Shown here: positions 44,602 to 54,890 of the stretch, piece after piece
Position numbering within the stretch: the stretch's first letter is position 1
Layout: each line of letters opens with the position of its first letter
Origin: Mucilaginibacter sp.
GTDB taxonomy: Bacteria; Bacteroidota; Bacteroidia; Sphingobacteriales; Sphingobacteriaceae
Assembly: GCF_025362475.1 (NCBI RefSeq)
Contig: NZ_JANYGH010000065.1
Span: forward strand, 62,001 to 126,000
Length of the DNA stretch: 64,000 bases
Direction of reading: 5' to 3'
Made by a program: the position numbers and the translations under genes
The notes under the pieces: generated by a model
Databases searched by the model: none
Told to the model about the DNA's origin: nothing
The model's input: only the letters and a program-made list of their open reading frames with translations

Positions 44602-45171
44602 TTATTTCGTTTTTAACGACTTTCGCAGGCTATCCATCACCTGGTAAAAGTATTCTTCGCCCTGTACACGCCCTATCTGTAATGATCCCGGCAGTATTGC
44701 AGCCCAATTGTTGGCCATTTCCTGAGCTGTAATTTCAAAATTAAACCTCCCGGATTCTAATCCGGCCTGCATTACTTCTGTAAGCCAGGTGCATATAACG
44801 TTTAAATACTGGGCCGAGGCAATTTGTAATTTTTCAGACACATCATGATAGGCTGAGCAAAAAGTACCTACCAGGCATAGTTTATGCCCATCTTTAAAAT
44901 ACCTGTCATAACAATCAAGTAAGGCCTCAAGCCCCAGCAATGGATCGCCGTTGGCTGTAAGCCTTATCATATTTACAAACTCCTGCCTGTCCTTTTCAAT
45001 AACAGCCAAACCCAAATCTTCTTTTAAAGGATAATAATGATGAATGGCTGCATTTTTAATATTTAACGCTGTAGCTATCTGCTTGTAATTAAATGCATGA
45101 TAGCCTATCGTCAAAATATAATTCCTTCCTAATTCAACAATCTTATCGCGGGTATGTAATGCGGAGTCCAT
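44602..45171 (-). CDS. TetR/AcrR family transcriptional regulator
   Basis: A 189-residue regulator. The N-terminal helix-turn-helix is contained in NYILTIGYHAFNYKQIATAL and NIKNAAIHHYYPLKEDLG, with the usual YYPLKEDL closing segment. The rest is the all-helical ligand-binding domain (a TetR_C-like end, NNWAAILPGSLQIGRV). Matching palindromes sit before this gene and before the downstream SDR gene, so autorepression and repression of the SDR are likely. The ligand is unknown. Confidence 0.93.
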   Translation of the reverse strand: MDSALHTRDKIVELGRNYILTIGYHAFNYKQIATALNIKNAAIHHYYPLKEDLGLAVIEKDRQEFVNMIRLTANGDPLLGLEALLDCYDRYFKDGHKLCLVGTFCSAYHDVSEKLQIASAQYLNVICTWLTEVMQAGLESGRFNFEITAQEMANNWAAILPGSLQIGRVQGEEYFYQVMDSLRKSLKTK

Positions 45172-45206
45172 TTACTATTATATATTTTTTTAACGACGCA
45201 ATGTTA

Positions 45207-45226
45207 CTTACTTCTATGTAAGTAAG
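45207..45226. promoter_or_regulatory. probable TetR autoregulatory operator
   Basis: CTTACTTCTATGTAAGTAAG, whose reverse complement matches the SDR site in 18 of 20 bases. It lies 36 bases upstream of the tetR ATG. Confidence 0.65.
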
Positions 45227-45400
45227 CGAATTAATTTTCGATGCTTACAAATTAATTACAAATGCGCGTCTCTTGCCAAGAGATATCATTAAATGAGTTA
45301 TTTGGGTTGTATTGTGGATTTTACCTCCATAGCCCGCGATACAGCAACAATAAATGGGATTAAATTCCATCAGACAGATCCACTTAAATGCCTCACAATT

Positions 45401-46810
45401 TCATTTCTTCAAATCACTGCCTGCTTTGGTATCAACAGGCTTGTTTTCGGCCGCTGATGGTTTATGGGGCACTTCAATATGAACCAATTTTTTACGCATC
45501 CAACCTCCAAGCCTATGGTGTAGCGGTGCAAGGATAGAAGCGAGGATAACCAGGATAAACAACTCCAATATGGGCAAATGGTTACTGATACGCTGTACAA
45601 ACGGATGGATAAAAAGCGTAATAAATTCAAAAACAAGTAACAACGAAAGGATCCCCATATACTCGATTACCTTGCGGTGAGTTCGGCCTTTACTAAGTAC
45701 CAGCAATATCAAAAAGAAAAAGGGAATAAATATAGCAATACCTATAAGCTGCAAATCCACCAATCTTTCGTCTGCCTCCCGTTTCTTTTCTTCTGCTATT
45801 TCCTGTTGCCGGGCTGCCTCATTAAAACTAAGGGTTTGTATTTGCTTAACTTTCTCCACATTAAACATGCTATCCTTTGCCGCCATTGCCGTTTTTAGAT
45901 ATAACAACTCCAGATGCTCATTGGATTGCTGATATATTTGAGTAAGCAAATTACTTGCGCTATAAATAGCTATTGGATACTTGGCTTTCTTTGCTGCCTC
46001 CAGTGCATTTTTAGCGTAATACACGCTGGAGTCTATTTTATTAATGTTTTTATAGAGCACAGCAATACTGTTATAAGTATCAGCAAGACTGCTTTGGTCG
46101 TTATTCTTATTAGCATAAACAATGCTTAATCTGTAGTAATCAAGCGCGAGTGCCTGATGTTTCATTTTATAATTAATATCGCCTAAAATGGATAGGGTAT
46201 TGGGCAGCATTTCGGGGGCACCTATACTTTGCTGTAACTCATAGGCGCGCATTTCATAACCCAGGGCTAAATTTACTTTATTGAGTTTAATGTAACAGTT
46301 ACCTATATTGGATAGTACAATGCTCAGGAATTTTTTATTGTGAAGTGATTCTGCAATGGCCTTCGCCTTAAAGTGGTAATATAACGCCTTGGTATTATCG
46401 TTTTGATCTGAATAAATAATACCGATATTATTGAGGCAGGCTAACTCACCGGGGCGGTCGTTACTTTCTTCTCTTATCTTTAAAGCACTAAGTAAAAATT
46501 TTAGGGCACGATCATATTTGCCATTTTTCCACAACACAACACCCAGCCGGTTTAAGCTGTTGGCCTCGCCGGCCTTATGTTTTGTATTACGGGCAATGGT
46601 AAGGGCTTGCTCTGCATAAATTAAGGCGCTATCTGGGTTAAAGGACTGCACTTCCATGCTTTTTTTAACAAGTACAGCAATTTGCGCGGTATCATCGCCC
46701 GGATTTTCAACCAGTGATTTTAATAATGCCTTTCCTTTATCTTGCGCATAAGCAATGATTGCACTACTTAGCAGTAGGCAAATAAAAGCGGTTTTTCTAT
46801 AGGATTGCAT
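45401..46810 (-). CDS. TPR-repeat membrane protein
   Basis: About 469 residues from the ATG at 46810; a second in-frame ATG lies two codons upstream. A signal peptide (about 1-22, ending AYAQ) is followed by six or seven tetratricopeptide repeats (about 30-300; AGEANSLNRLGVVLWKNGKYD, ACLNNIGIIYSDQNDNTKALYY and so on). A short coiled coil (EAARQQEIAEEKKREADE) and three membrane helices follow (about 350-365, 380-400 and 408-430). The layout matches the sensor part of Bacteroidetes TPR histidine kinases or LytTR regulators, but the output domain is missing. It is presumably a signalling scaffold. Confidence 0.8.
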   Translation of the reverse strand: MQSYRKTAFICLLLSSAIIAYAQDKGKALLKSLVENPGDDTAQIAVLVKKSMEVQSFNPDSALIYAEQALTIARNTKHKAGEANSLNRLGVVLWKNGKYDRALKFLLSALKIREESNDRPGELACLNNIGIIYSDQNDNTKALYYHFKAKAIAESLHNKKFLSIVLSNIGNCYIKLNKVNLALGYEMRAYELQQSIGAPEMLPNTLSILGDINYKMKHQALALDYYRLSIVYANKNNDQSSLADTYNSIAVLYKNINKIDSSVYYAKNALEAAKKAKYPIAIYSASNLLTQIYQQSNEHLELLYLKTAMAAKDSMFNVEKVKQIQTLSFNEAARQQEIAEEKKREADERLVDLQLIGIAIFIPFFFLILLVLSKGRTHRKVIEYMGILSLLLVFEFITLFIHPFVQRISNHLPILELFILVILASILAPLHHRLGGWMRKKLVHIEVPHKPSAAENKPVDTKAGSDLKK

Positions 46811-46976
46811 TTGCATAAAGCACAGTTAACAAGATAAAAACAGGTCAAAAATGCCTTCTCCCATCTCTTATCAGAACCAGAATTCCCTGTTCTGTAAGAT
46901 ATAAGTTAGCGGATACCCATATTCCAATTCAATTTCGGGTTCCGGATAAGCCTGTAAAATTATGCAACCAATAGGA

Positions 46977-47186
46977 TCAACTTCGGCCAATAGGGGTGTT
47001 TTTATCCCTCAAGCTACTTTCCATGGCCAAACTTGGCGCAATTTCGTTTACATCCTGCTCTTCTGAAATACCAATTGGTGTTCCTGTATCAAGAGCATCA
47101 TTAGTTACATTCTCGTCTGGAGAATTATCTCCAGTGTCTCCACCGCCGATGAATCCATCCGGTGTGTTTTCTTCGATTATATCCAT
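46977..47186 (-). CDS. small acidic hypothetical protein
   Basis: A 69-residue, Asp/Glu/Gly/Thr-rich protein (FIGGGDTGDNSPDENVTND) without a hydrophobic segment. It is likely disordered. No family is recognised. The start sits behind an A-rich stretch typical of initiation regions in this group. A frame of similar length exists on the opposite strand, so the coding call is tentative. Confidence 0.4.
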   Translation of the reverse strand: MDIIEENTPDGFIGGGDTGDNSPDENVTNDALDTGTPIGISEEQDVNEIAPSLAMESSLRDKNTPIGRS

Positions 47187-47535
47187 GATTAGTTGTTTAA
47201 TTAATTACCTTATTTTAAAGCACTTAGTTACACACTACACCTTTTTCATTTAAAATTAGCACTATGAAAACTGATAACCAAATTTTTAAATTTTTATATT
47301 CCTTGCAGTAACCAATAGTTATAAACACAGCCATTTTTAACTATAAGGAAATAAATTATAACGAATTAATAGTTAATTCATAGCGCAACACCTCACAAAC
47401 CGCCCAGAAAAACCTAAAAGCGATGACGCACTATGCAAAAACTCACAAACACTACCAATATTCTATTACAGGAAACCATTTATTAACCTGCAGTTTATTT
47501 AGGAGTGCGTTATTTGCAACACACACAAATTTTAT
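47187..47535. other. A+T-rich intergenic region
   Basis: A 349-base stretch between the small acidic frame and the YdcF gene. I see no RNA gene, strong hairpin or coding frame in it. Confidence 0.5.
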
Positions 47536-48783
47536 ATGAACAAACTTTTTTTTATAGTGCTGACGTGCCTTTCAGGGTTCAGTAGTTATGCACAGGTAGC
47601 TGGCGCAAACAAAAATTTAAGTACTCCCACAGATTACATAAAAACCAAGAATTATTACCTGCTTACTTTATTTGAGGAGGACAAAGAGGTAAGCGCCCTG
47701 CTTAAAAATGATGCAGAACTCACAAAAATCACCCAAAACAAACTCAAGACCCTAAACACTTCACTTACCGATTGCAAGGATGCGGCATGCCTTATAGCCC
47801 AGGTAAAACTATCTGCCGAAGATATAGCAGCAGTTGGCAGTCAGCTTACTTTACTCTATAAGCCCGGTAACTCTTTGGATAGGTTGGTTAAAACCCGGTT
47901 AATACCATCTGGTGCTTACAGCCTTTATAAAACCCTGACACCAGCGCAACTATTGGTTAAAGCCTGGGAGCAGGATGCGACAGCTATAAACTATACCATA
48001 GGCGTTTATGCCGAAGGTGATAAGCCCAATTACCCTGCAATAGATTCTATAAGCTACAACGTACATGCAAAACAATACTATATTTTAATGTATGATTTTA
48101 ATGCCGCTTTAATAGGCGATGTTAAAAACACTAAATTGTTTTTTGAGCCCTCACTACAGGCCGCATTGCTTTATCTGCAAATTAATGAACGGCAGGACCC
48201 CGCTCATTACGAGCCAATGGAATTAACCGTTAACAAAGCAGCGGTTGATAAAATAAAGACCATTAAATGGGCCGGTTTCCCGTACTCAAACATCCTTGTG
48301 CCAGGAGCAGGCCCGGATAACCTAACATCTCCATTAAGCGTAGAGGGAATGCTGCGCTGCAGGCTTGCCGAGCAGGAGTACAGGTTGGGCAAAGCGCCAT
48401 TGATCATTGTTTCGGGAGGTAATGTGCATCCATATAAAACAAAATTCAACGAGGCGGCCGAAATGAAAGTATACCTCATGAAAGTACTGCATGTGCCCGA
48501 AAGCGCCATTATTATTGAACCACACGCAAGGCACACCACCACCAATATGCGCAACAGTGCAAGGCTGATATACAAATATGGTATCCCGGCCAATAAACCC
48601 GGCATTGTTGTTACCGATAAATCACAAACTGATTTTATAATGCACATGGCCGAGAGATGCGAGAAGGAGCTAAAATATGTGCCTTATAAATTAGATAAAC
48701 GCAACTCAGAAACCGAAGTAGAGTATTATCCGGTGGAAGAAGCGAAACAAATAGATGCCGACGAACCGCTTGATCCCCGTTAA
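47536..48783 (+). CDS. exported YdcF-family (DUF218) protein
   Basis: A 415-residue protein with a signal peptide (about 1-19, ending SYAQ). A helical N-terminal half precedes a C-terminal DUF218/YdcF domain (about 255-400). That domain has ILVPGAGPDN, a Ser-Gly-Gly turn in APLIIVSGGNVHP, EPHARHTTTNMRNSARLI and GIVVTDKSQTDFIM. YdcF/ElyC/SanA proteins act in envelope biogenesis or bind SAM-like nucleotides; the activity here is unclear. It is 11 bases upstream of the next gene and forms an operon with it. Confidence 0.82.
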   Translation: MNKLFFIVLTCLSGFSSYAQVAGANKNLSTPTDYIKTKNYYLLTLFEEDKEVSALLKNDAELTKITQNKLKTLNTSLTDCKDAACLIAQVKLSAEDIAAVGSQLTLLYKPGNSLDRLVKTRLIPSGAYSLYKTLTPAQLLVKAWEQDATAINYTIGVYAEGDKPNYPAIDSISYNVHAKQYYILMYDFNAALIGDVKNTKLFFEPSLQAALLYLQINERQDPAHYEPMELTVNKAAVDKIKTIKWAGFPYSNILVPGAGPDNLTSPLSVEGMLRCRLAEQEYRLGKAPLIIVSGGNVHPYKTKFNEAAEMKVYLMKVLHVPESAIIIEPHARHTTTNMRNSARLIYKYGIPANKPGIVVTDKSQTDFIMHMAERCEKELKYVPYKLDKRNSETEVEYYPVEEAKQIDADEPLDPR

Positions 48784-48794
48784 AATTCATAAAC

Positions 48795-49670
48795 ATGCAA
48801 AAATTAACACTAACCATATTAGCCGCAGCCTTAGGTATTGGCTCTTTAGTAACCTCCACCGTTGATCAGCAGCTTAGCCGTACAATCACTGTTGATTCTT
48901 TAGGGGCCTGCCAGGGCATATCATATCAAAAAGGGCGTATTTTTTTATATGGCGATCGCGAAGTGGGTATGATCCGCGAATTTAAAATGGAAAACGATAG
49001 CCTGGTTTATCAGCACAAAGAAATTAAGCTGACCATGAACGGTAACGATGTAATTAATCACCCCACAGGAATTGCCTATAATGGAACCGGACCAACTTTT
49101 ATTGGTAACTCCATCCGCCTTAATGCAGAGGGTACAAAATGGAAGGCCGTAATATATTGTGTAGATTGGAAAGGGCTGTTAAAAACGGGCACGCTTGATG
49201 GCAACTTATTAAATACTATTGATGATGATGCCTGTATACAAGGCACCCGCCCCGAATATGTTAAGTATAATAATAAATGGTATATAGCTACCGCTGATTA
49301 TGGCGACCACGGTAATGAGGTAAGATTATATGACCCCGAAAAACTAGCCAAAACTTCAAATTCAAAAGCTGAAGGGGTACTTTACAAAAAGTTTACATGC
49401 ACCCCATGGGTGCAAAACCTGCATTGGATAGCCAAAAATGGCATGCTGGTACTTATCCAAAATAAAATTGAAGGGCGGCAATGGCGCTTTACTTATATCG
49501 ATCTTAAAAAATCTGTTGAAACCGGTAAACAAGTAATGGTCAACCAAATTGACCATATTGACAGGGGCGATGAGCTGGAAGGCTTCTCTTTTATTGGCGA
49601 TAATGAAAACGGCATTGCGGTAACATCATCGCGCAAAAACAACGTAAACTTTACCAAAACTACCTGGTAA
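48795..49670 (+). CDS. exported propeller-like hypothetical protein
   Basis: A 291-residue protein with an N-terminal signal (about 1-22). Strand-rich repeats (GACQGISYQKGRIFLYGDREVG, HPTGIAYNG, YIATADYGDHGNEVRLYDP, DELEGFSFIGDNENGIAV) suggest a six-bladed beta-propeller of the DUF-type found in secreted lactonase or phytase-like proteins. No catalytic residues are assigned. It is second in an operon with the YdcF protein and is followed by a strong terminator. Confidence 0.7.
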   Translation: MQKLTLTILAAALGIGSLVTSTVDQQLSRTITVDSLGACQGISYQKGRIFLYGDREVGMIREFKMENDSLVYQHKEIKLTMNGNDVINHPTGIAYNGTGPTFIGNSIRLNAEGTKWKAVIYCVDWKGLLKTGTLDGNLLNTIDDDACIQGTRPEYVKYNNKWYIATADYGDHGNEVRLYDPEKLAKTSNSKAEGVLYKKFTCTPWVQNLHWIAKNGMLVLIQNKIEGRQWRFTYIDLKKSVETGKQVMVNQIDHIDRGDELEGFSFIGDNENGIAVTSSRKNNVNFTKTTW

Positions 49671-49698
49671 CAGCCGCCCAAAACGCTTAAAAAACTGA

Positions 49699-49728
49699 AA
49701 TGCCGGACGTAACGCCCGGCATTTTTTG
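49699..49728 (+). terminator. rho-independent terminator
   Basis: Stem AATGCCGG / CCCGGCATT with an eight-base loop and T6 tail. It ends the YdcF operon. Confidence 0.85.
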
Positions 49729-50043
49729 TTAACGTAAACTTAACTTTTAAGTATCTCCGGCTTAAGATAGTTGGCTTAATTTTGTTGCCAACATCACAAT
49801 ATTAATAACATCTAATTAATATTATTTTATCATAAAGTAATAACGATTATGATAATATTAAAACTGCAGCATATTTAATTTAAACGCCTATGTAACATTA
49901 ATTTAAACTTAACATCGAACCGGCGATAAATTTAAGAACCGCTGAATGCGCTAACATTCAAACGGTCCCGGAAATAATTGTCAAATAACTAAAAAGCGGT
50001 CGAAAGCTTTATTATCGTTTTCTAACAATCAACTTTTAAAAAT
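49729..50043. other. leader/promoter region of SusC-D pair 1
   Basis: An A+T-rich stretch of 315 bases. A TAATTTTG -7-like box lies at 49777-49784, but there is no convincing TTG at the right distance. A long leader is possible. No coding frame is seen. Confidence 0.35.
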
Positions 50044-53000
50044 ATGAATAAAAAGATTACCCGTGGTCTTTTTGAAAGGTTTTTGCTAAAACCTTTTATC
50101 TGCCTCATGATCATGGCACCCGCGTTTAACTCAAACGCTGCAACCCCCATTAAAATTGCGATTAACCAGGCAATTCAAATATCTGGTACCGTAACCGACG
50201 AAACCAACCAGCCTTTACCGGGCGTATCTGTAAGGATAAAAAACAGTGATAAAGGTACGGCAACCGATGCCAAAGGTAAATACAGCATAGCTGCAAATGA
50301 AGGCACAGTACTGGTATTTAACTTTATTGGCTATACGCAGCAGGAAGTTACCGTTGGAAGCTCAGAAACGATTAACGTTAAGTTGATGCCTAAAGCAAAC
50401 ATGCTTAACGAAGTTGTTGCCATTGGATACCAAACCATTCGCAAAAGCGATGTTACCGGTTCCATATCCAGCGTTAAATCAAGCGATCTTAACTTATCTG
50501 CTCCATCACTTGGGCAGGCATTAGTAGGCAAGGTTTCTGGTGTTCAGGTATCGCAAACAAGTGGCGCACCATACACAAGCCCCAAAATAAGGGTTAGGGG
50601 AGTTGGTTCATTCAGTGCCAGTTCTGATCCCTTATATGTTATAGATGGTTACCCTGCAGGTAATGACATTTTCATCAATCCGGATGATGTTGAAAGTATC
50701 GACATTTTGAAAGATGCTGCTTCGGCTGCCATTTATGGTTCACGCGCATCTGGCGGTGTTGTCTTAATAACTACCAAACATGGCAAAGAAGGTAAAGGTA
50801 AATTTGAATACAGCGTACAAACGGGTATGGACCAGCTGGCAAAAAAGGTAAAGCTTTTAAACTCAGACCAGGCTGCCCAACTGGTAATTGATGGCCGCAA
50901 TAACACTTATCATGACCTGTGGGTTAATACAGGCCACATTTGGAATGATGCCATGTATTCTGACAACAATGCTACCCGTATTGCCAATGTAAGCAATGCC
51001 GGCAGTGTAAGTATTCCTGACGGGTTATATAATTTTGCCGACCAATCATTAATTCACCAAACCGTGAATACCGATTGGCAGGATGAATTGTACCACAACG
51101 CTTTTTTTCAAAAACATAACCTGGCATTTTCTGGCGCTTCAAACGGCTTCAATTACTATGTAAGCGGAGCATATCAAAACCAGGATGGTATTATACATAC
51201 CACAGGGCAGCAGCGCGTTAACTTTCGCACCAATATTGAAGGTGACATAAGTAAAAGATTACACGTTGGAGCCAATGTTGCCTACACTCAAAACACCAAT
51301 AAAGAAGTTCAGGAAGGTCGTTTTGACCACGGACCGGTTCTTGGCGCCCTTATATATATGCCATATTTACCGGCTTATAATCCCGATGGCTCATTGGCTA
51401 CCAATGCAGAAGCTTCACAGTCGGCAGCATACGGCTACCAGTCCATCGAAAACCCGGTTGCCCTGGCCGAGCGTACGAAAATTACCCGCAAAGGCTATCG
51501 CAGTACTTATAATGCAAACATAGTTTACAACATATTGCCCGGCTTTAATGCTAAAGCCAATTTAGGTACGCAAACCTACAATGAAAAATATGATTACTAC
51601 CTGCCAACCAACCTAAGCAGCGGTGCTTTCCCTCCGGGATCAACACAATCAATAGCTGCTGCAACGGCAACAGCCCAAACTATTACACAGTTAGATCGCC
51701 TGGCCGAGTTTACTTTAAATTACAACAAGCAGTTTGGTAAACATCACATTGACGCCTTGGCTGGTTATACCGCGCAAAAAACAACCAGCGATTTGATCAG
51801 TGTTTCTGCAAAAGGGTTCCAGAATGATAATATTCAGGAAATTACATCAAAAGGTGCCGATGCCAGTCTGTTTACATTAAACTCAAATACTGGTAAATCT
51901 GTTAATACCTTACTATCATACCTTGGCCGTGTTAACTACAATTACGCCGGTAAATACTTTTTAACAGGCTCTTTCCGTGCCGATGGTTCATCACGTTTTG
52001 GCCCGTTAAACAAATATGGCTATTTCCCATCGGTTGCTGCCGGATGGAACGTATCTGAAGAGCCGTTTTATCACAACTTCCTTGGCGATCAGTCAACCGT
52101 TAAAATCCGCGCAAGCTGGGGATTAAGCGGTAATTACAACATTCCAAACTATGGTTATCAACAAACACTTGCCAGCCCTACAGGTGTGGTTTTCGGCAAC
52201 AACACCGTTAATACGGCTACTTACGCAGGCCCTATAGGCGATCAGAAATTAAGCTGGGAGTCAACTTCACAATATAACTTTGGTACCGATATCGGCTTGT
52301 TTAATGGCCGCCTGTCTATCATCGCCAACTATTATTTAAGCTACTCTTATAACCTGTTATATAATCAGCCAATCTCGGCTATTTCAGGTAACACCACCAT
52401 CCTTACCAATCTGCACGATTCAAAGATCCGCAATACAGGATTTGATCTTCAGCTTGATGGCAGAATAGTGAAGTCAAAGGATTTCACCTTTAATGTAAGC
52501 GGTAACATTTCGCTTAACCGTAATAAAGTAGTGAAACTACCGGGTAACAATACCATCATCATTAACGGTGCAGAGCGCTCTTACTTAACCAACATCACCA
52601 CACAGGGCCAGCCAGTGGGTATGTTTTATGGCTTTAAAGTGGGCGGCATAGTAACTCCTGAAAATATCAGCAAAGTTGCCCCATCCGCTTCATCAACCAA
52701 TCCGGTTAAACCAGGCGACCTGTATTTTGTTGATACCAATGGCGATGGCAAAATAACTGATGCTGATAAAACAGTTATCGGTTCTCCTTATGCCAATTTC
52801 ACTTATGGTTTTGCCTTAAACAGTACTTACAAAAAGTTTGATATCAGTGCATCCTTTAATGGCTCTCAAGGCAATAAAATACTGGATGGCCAGGATTATT
52901 ACCTGTACAACATGGAAGGTTCCGGTAACCAATATGCCGATGTTGCCGATCGTTACAGAAATGCCGAAAACCCTGGCGCCGGAAAAGTTTACCGTGCATC

Positions 53001-53328
53001 ACGTGGTGGTACTCAAAGTAACAGCACCCGTTTATCTACATTTTACCTGCAAAGTGGTTCGTTCCTGCGTTGTACCAATTTAACCGTTGGCTACTCCCTT
53101 CCTGGTTTTTTACAAAATACCCTGGGTATTAGCAAAGCACGTTTATTTGCCAGTGTAGTAAATGCCTTTACTATTACCAAATACAAAGGTTATAACCCAG
53201 AGGTTGATTACAACTACTCTGGCGCGGCATCAAATAATACACAACCAGCCAACCTTGCACCTGGAATTGATTATGGTACTTATCCATTGGTTAGGTCATA
53301 TAATTTAGGTGTAAATGTTACTTTCTAA
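50044..53328 (+). CDS. SusC/RagA-type TonB-dependent outer-membrane transporter
   Basis: A 1094-residue outer-membrane protein. After a signal peptide (about 1-33) it has a carboxypeptidase-regulatory-like domain (about 44-118; ISGTVTDETNQPLPGVSVRI). A TonB plug follows, with SSVKSSDLN, SLGQALVGKVSGVQV, PLYVIDGYPAG and DVESIDILKDAASAAIYGSRASGGV. A 22-strand barrel ends in VNVTF. It imports a ligand captured by its SusD partner, encoded next with a one-base stop/start overlap. No glycosidase or sensor gene is adjacent, so the nutrient is unknown. Confidence 0.96.
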   Translation: MNKKITRGLFERFLLKPFICLMIMAPAFNSNAATPIKIAINQAIQISGTVTDETNQPLPGVSVRIKNSDKGTATDAKGKYSIAANEGTVLVFNFIGYTQQEVTVGSSETINVKLMPKANMLNEVVAIGYQTIRKSDVTGSISSVKSSDLNLSAPSLGQALVGKVSGVQVSQTSGAPYTSPKIRVRGVGSFSASSDPLYVIDGYPAGNDIFINPDDVESIDILKDAASAAIYGSRASGGVVLITTKHGKEGKGKFEYSVQTGMDQLAKKVKLLNSDQAAQLVIDGRNNTYHDLWVNTGHIWNDAMYSDNNATRIANVSNAGSVSIPDGLYNFADQSLIHQTVNTDWQDELYHNAFFQKHNLAFSGASNGFNYYVSGAYQNQDGIIHTTGQQRVNFRTNIEGDISKRLHVGANVAYTQNTNKEVQEGRFDHGPVLGALIYMPYLPAYNPDGSLATNAEASQSAAYGYQSIENPVALAERTKITRKGYRSTYNANIVYNILPGFNAKANLGTQTYNEKYDYYLPTNLSSGAFPPGSTQSIAAATATAQTITQLDRLAEFTLNYNKQFGKHHIDALAGYTAQKTTSDLISVSAKGFQNDNIQEITSKGADASLFTLNSNTGKSVNTLLSYLGRVNYNYAGKYFLTGSFRADGSSRFGPLNKYGYFPSVAAGWNVSEEPFYHNFLGDQSTVKIRASWGLSGNYNIPNYGYQQTLASPTGVVFGNNTVNTATYAGPIGDQKLSWESTSQYNFGTDIGLFNGRLSIIANYYLSYSYNLLYNQPISAISGNTTILTNLHDSKIRNTGFDLQLDGRIVKSKDFTFNVSGNISLNRNKVVKLPGNNTIIINGAERSYLTNITTQGQPVGMFYGFKVGGIVTPENISKVAPSASSTNPVKPGDLYFVDTNGDGKITDADKTVIGSPYANFTYGFALNSTYKKFDISASFNGSQGNKILDGQDYYLYNMEGSGNQYADVADRYRNAENPGAGKVYRASRGGTQSNSTRLSTFYLQSGSFLRCTNLTVGYSLPGFLQNTLGISKARLFASVVNAFTITKYKGYNPEVDYNYSGAASNNTQPANLAPGIDYGTYPLVRSYNLGVNVTF

Positions 53329-53354
53329 TGGTTTTTTTTAACAAGAATATAGAG

Positions 53355-54890
53355 ATGAAGAAAAAATTAATAGCCATCATTTGCCTTGCAGCATTTGTAG
53401 CCATAAGCCCGGCATGTAAAAAAGATTTTTTGGATCAAAACAATCCAAATGCCGTTACCGTCGATGACAATTTTAAATCGCCCAATGATATATTATTAGC
53501 AGTAAATGGTATTTACCAATCATTACGCAGTGGTAATAATATTGGCGAAAGCAGCGACCTGTGGACAGATCAGCGCTCTGACGATACCGGAACAAACGAT
53601 AACCAGTCAAACGCCGGCGAGCCGTTCCAGTTCAATAATTTCTCGCTGATTGCAAGTAACACTTATTTAAAAAGCCACTGGGTATCTTTATATGCAACTG
53701 TTACCCGTGCCAACGTGGTATTATCGCATATTGATGCCGTATCTTTTACAGATCCTAATTTGAAATTACAGTATACCGCCGAAGCTAAATTTTTACGCGC
53801 GATGATGTATTTTCACCTGGTTCGCCTTTGGGGCGATGTGCCATTGGTGACCAAACAATTGGCATCTACAGAAGTTGCAGCAGCAACTTTCCGCGAAAAA
53901 CAGGCTACCGTATATGCACAGATTGTAAAAGATTTAACCGATGTAATAAACAACAGTCCGTTGCCTAACCTGCAAAGCGGTGCCAATATTGGCAGGGTAT
54001 CAAAAGCAGCAGCCAATGTATTGCTGGGCCAGGTGTACTTAACAATGGCTACTACGTTAGATCAGGCTAACCGCCAAACTAACCTTACCAATGCCAAAAC
54101 ATACCTGATGAACGCCTACAACATGCGCACATTTGGCGAACTAAAGAGCATTCCTTATACCGATGTTTTTGATGTAACTAAAAAATCAACCTGCCCGGAG
54201 CTGATCTTCCAGATTGTAAACAAACAGGGCGATATCAGCTATAGTTCATCAATAGCGGCTAACAACCAGGCCAAAGGCGAAACTATCAATTCGCAAAAAG
54301 CCTCATCGGGAGCAGGATATAATGTTACACATGATTTAATCAACGAGTACGAAACCGGCGATCCGCGGAAAGACTTTTCGGTTAAATATGCAAATGATCC
54401 TATAGTTAAAGACTGGTTTGTAACTAAATTCAGGGATGCAAGTGATGCAGCTGGCAAATTAGGTTACGGCGGTAACGATTGGGTATTGATGAGATATGCA
54501 GATGTTATACTAATGCTGGCCGAAGTTAATAATGACCTTGGCGACAATGCAACAGCTATCCAGTTTTTAGATATGGTACGTGCAAGGGCAGGAGTACCTG
54601 CTTATGCTGTAGCCATGACCAATAGCGCCTACAGCACCAGCTTCCCAACACTTAAACTGGCTATTTTGCATGAACGCCGTGTTGAGCTGGCATTTGAGCA
54701 CCACCGCTGGTTTGATTTGCTGAGAGCTTTTACCACCGATGAGCTGGTAACCTATTTCAAAAGCAAAGCCCAGGCTAACTTTGGCTCGGCTTTGTTATCA
54801 AACTTTAGTACCAAGGATCGCTACTATCCTATACCGTTTGATGAAGTTAAGCTTGACCCATTAAAAATGTACCAAAATCCGGGTTATTAA
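53355..54890 (+). CDS. SusD/RagB family nutrient-binding lipoprotein
   Basis: A 511-residue surface lipoprotein from the ATG at 53355. The frame also has an ATG at 53328, overlapping the SusC stop, but the later one begins the signal peptide directly. The lipid Cys is in SPACKKDFLDQ. TPR-like helices of the SusD fold follow, with KFLRAMMYFHLVRLWGDVPLVT and ILHERRVELAFEHHRWFDLLR, both diagnostic. It caps the SusC barrel and binds the ligand. It is cotranscribed with SusC. Confidence 0.95.
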   Translation: MKKKLIAIICLAAFVAISPACKKDFLDQNNPNAVTVDDNFKSPNDILLAVNGIYQSLRSGNNIGESSDLWTDQRSDDTGTNDNQSNAGEPFQFNNFSLIASNTYLKSHWVSLYATVTRANVVLSHIDAVSFTDPNLKLQYTAEAKFLRAMMYFHLVRLWGDVPLVTKQLASTEVAAATFREKQATVYAQIVKDLTDVINNSPLPNLQSGANIGRVSKAAANVLLGQVYLTMATTLDQANRQTNLTNAKTYLMNAYNMRTFGELKSIPYTDVFDVTKKSTCPELIFQIVNKQGDISYSSSIAANNQAKGETINSQKASSGAGYNVTHDLINEYETGDPRKDFSVKYANDPIVKDWFVTKFRDASDAAGKLGYGGNDWVLMRYADVILMLAEVNNDLGDNATAIQFLDMVRARAGVPAYAVAMTNSAYSTSFPTLKLAILHERRVELAFEHHRWFDLLRAFTTDELVTYFKSKAQANFGSALLSNFSTKDRYYPIPFDEVKLDPLKMYQNPGY

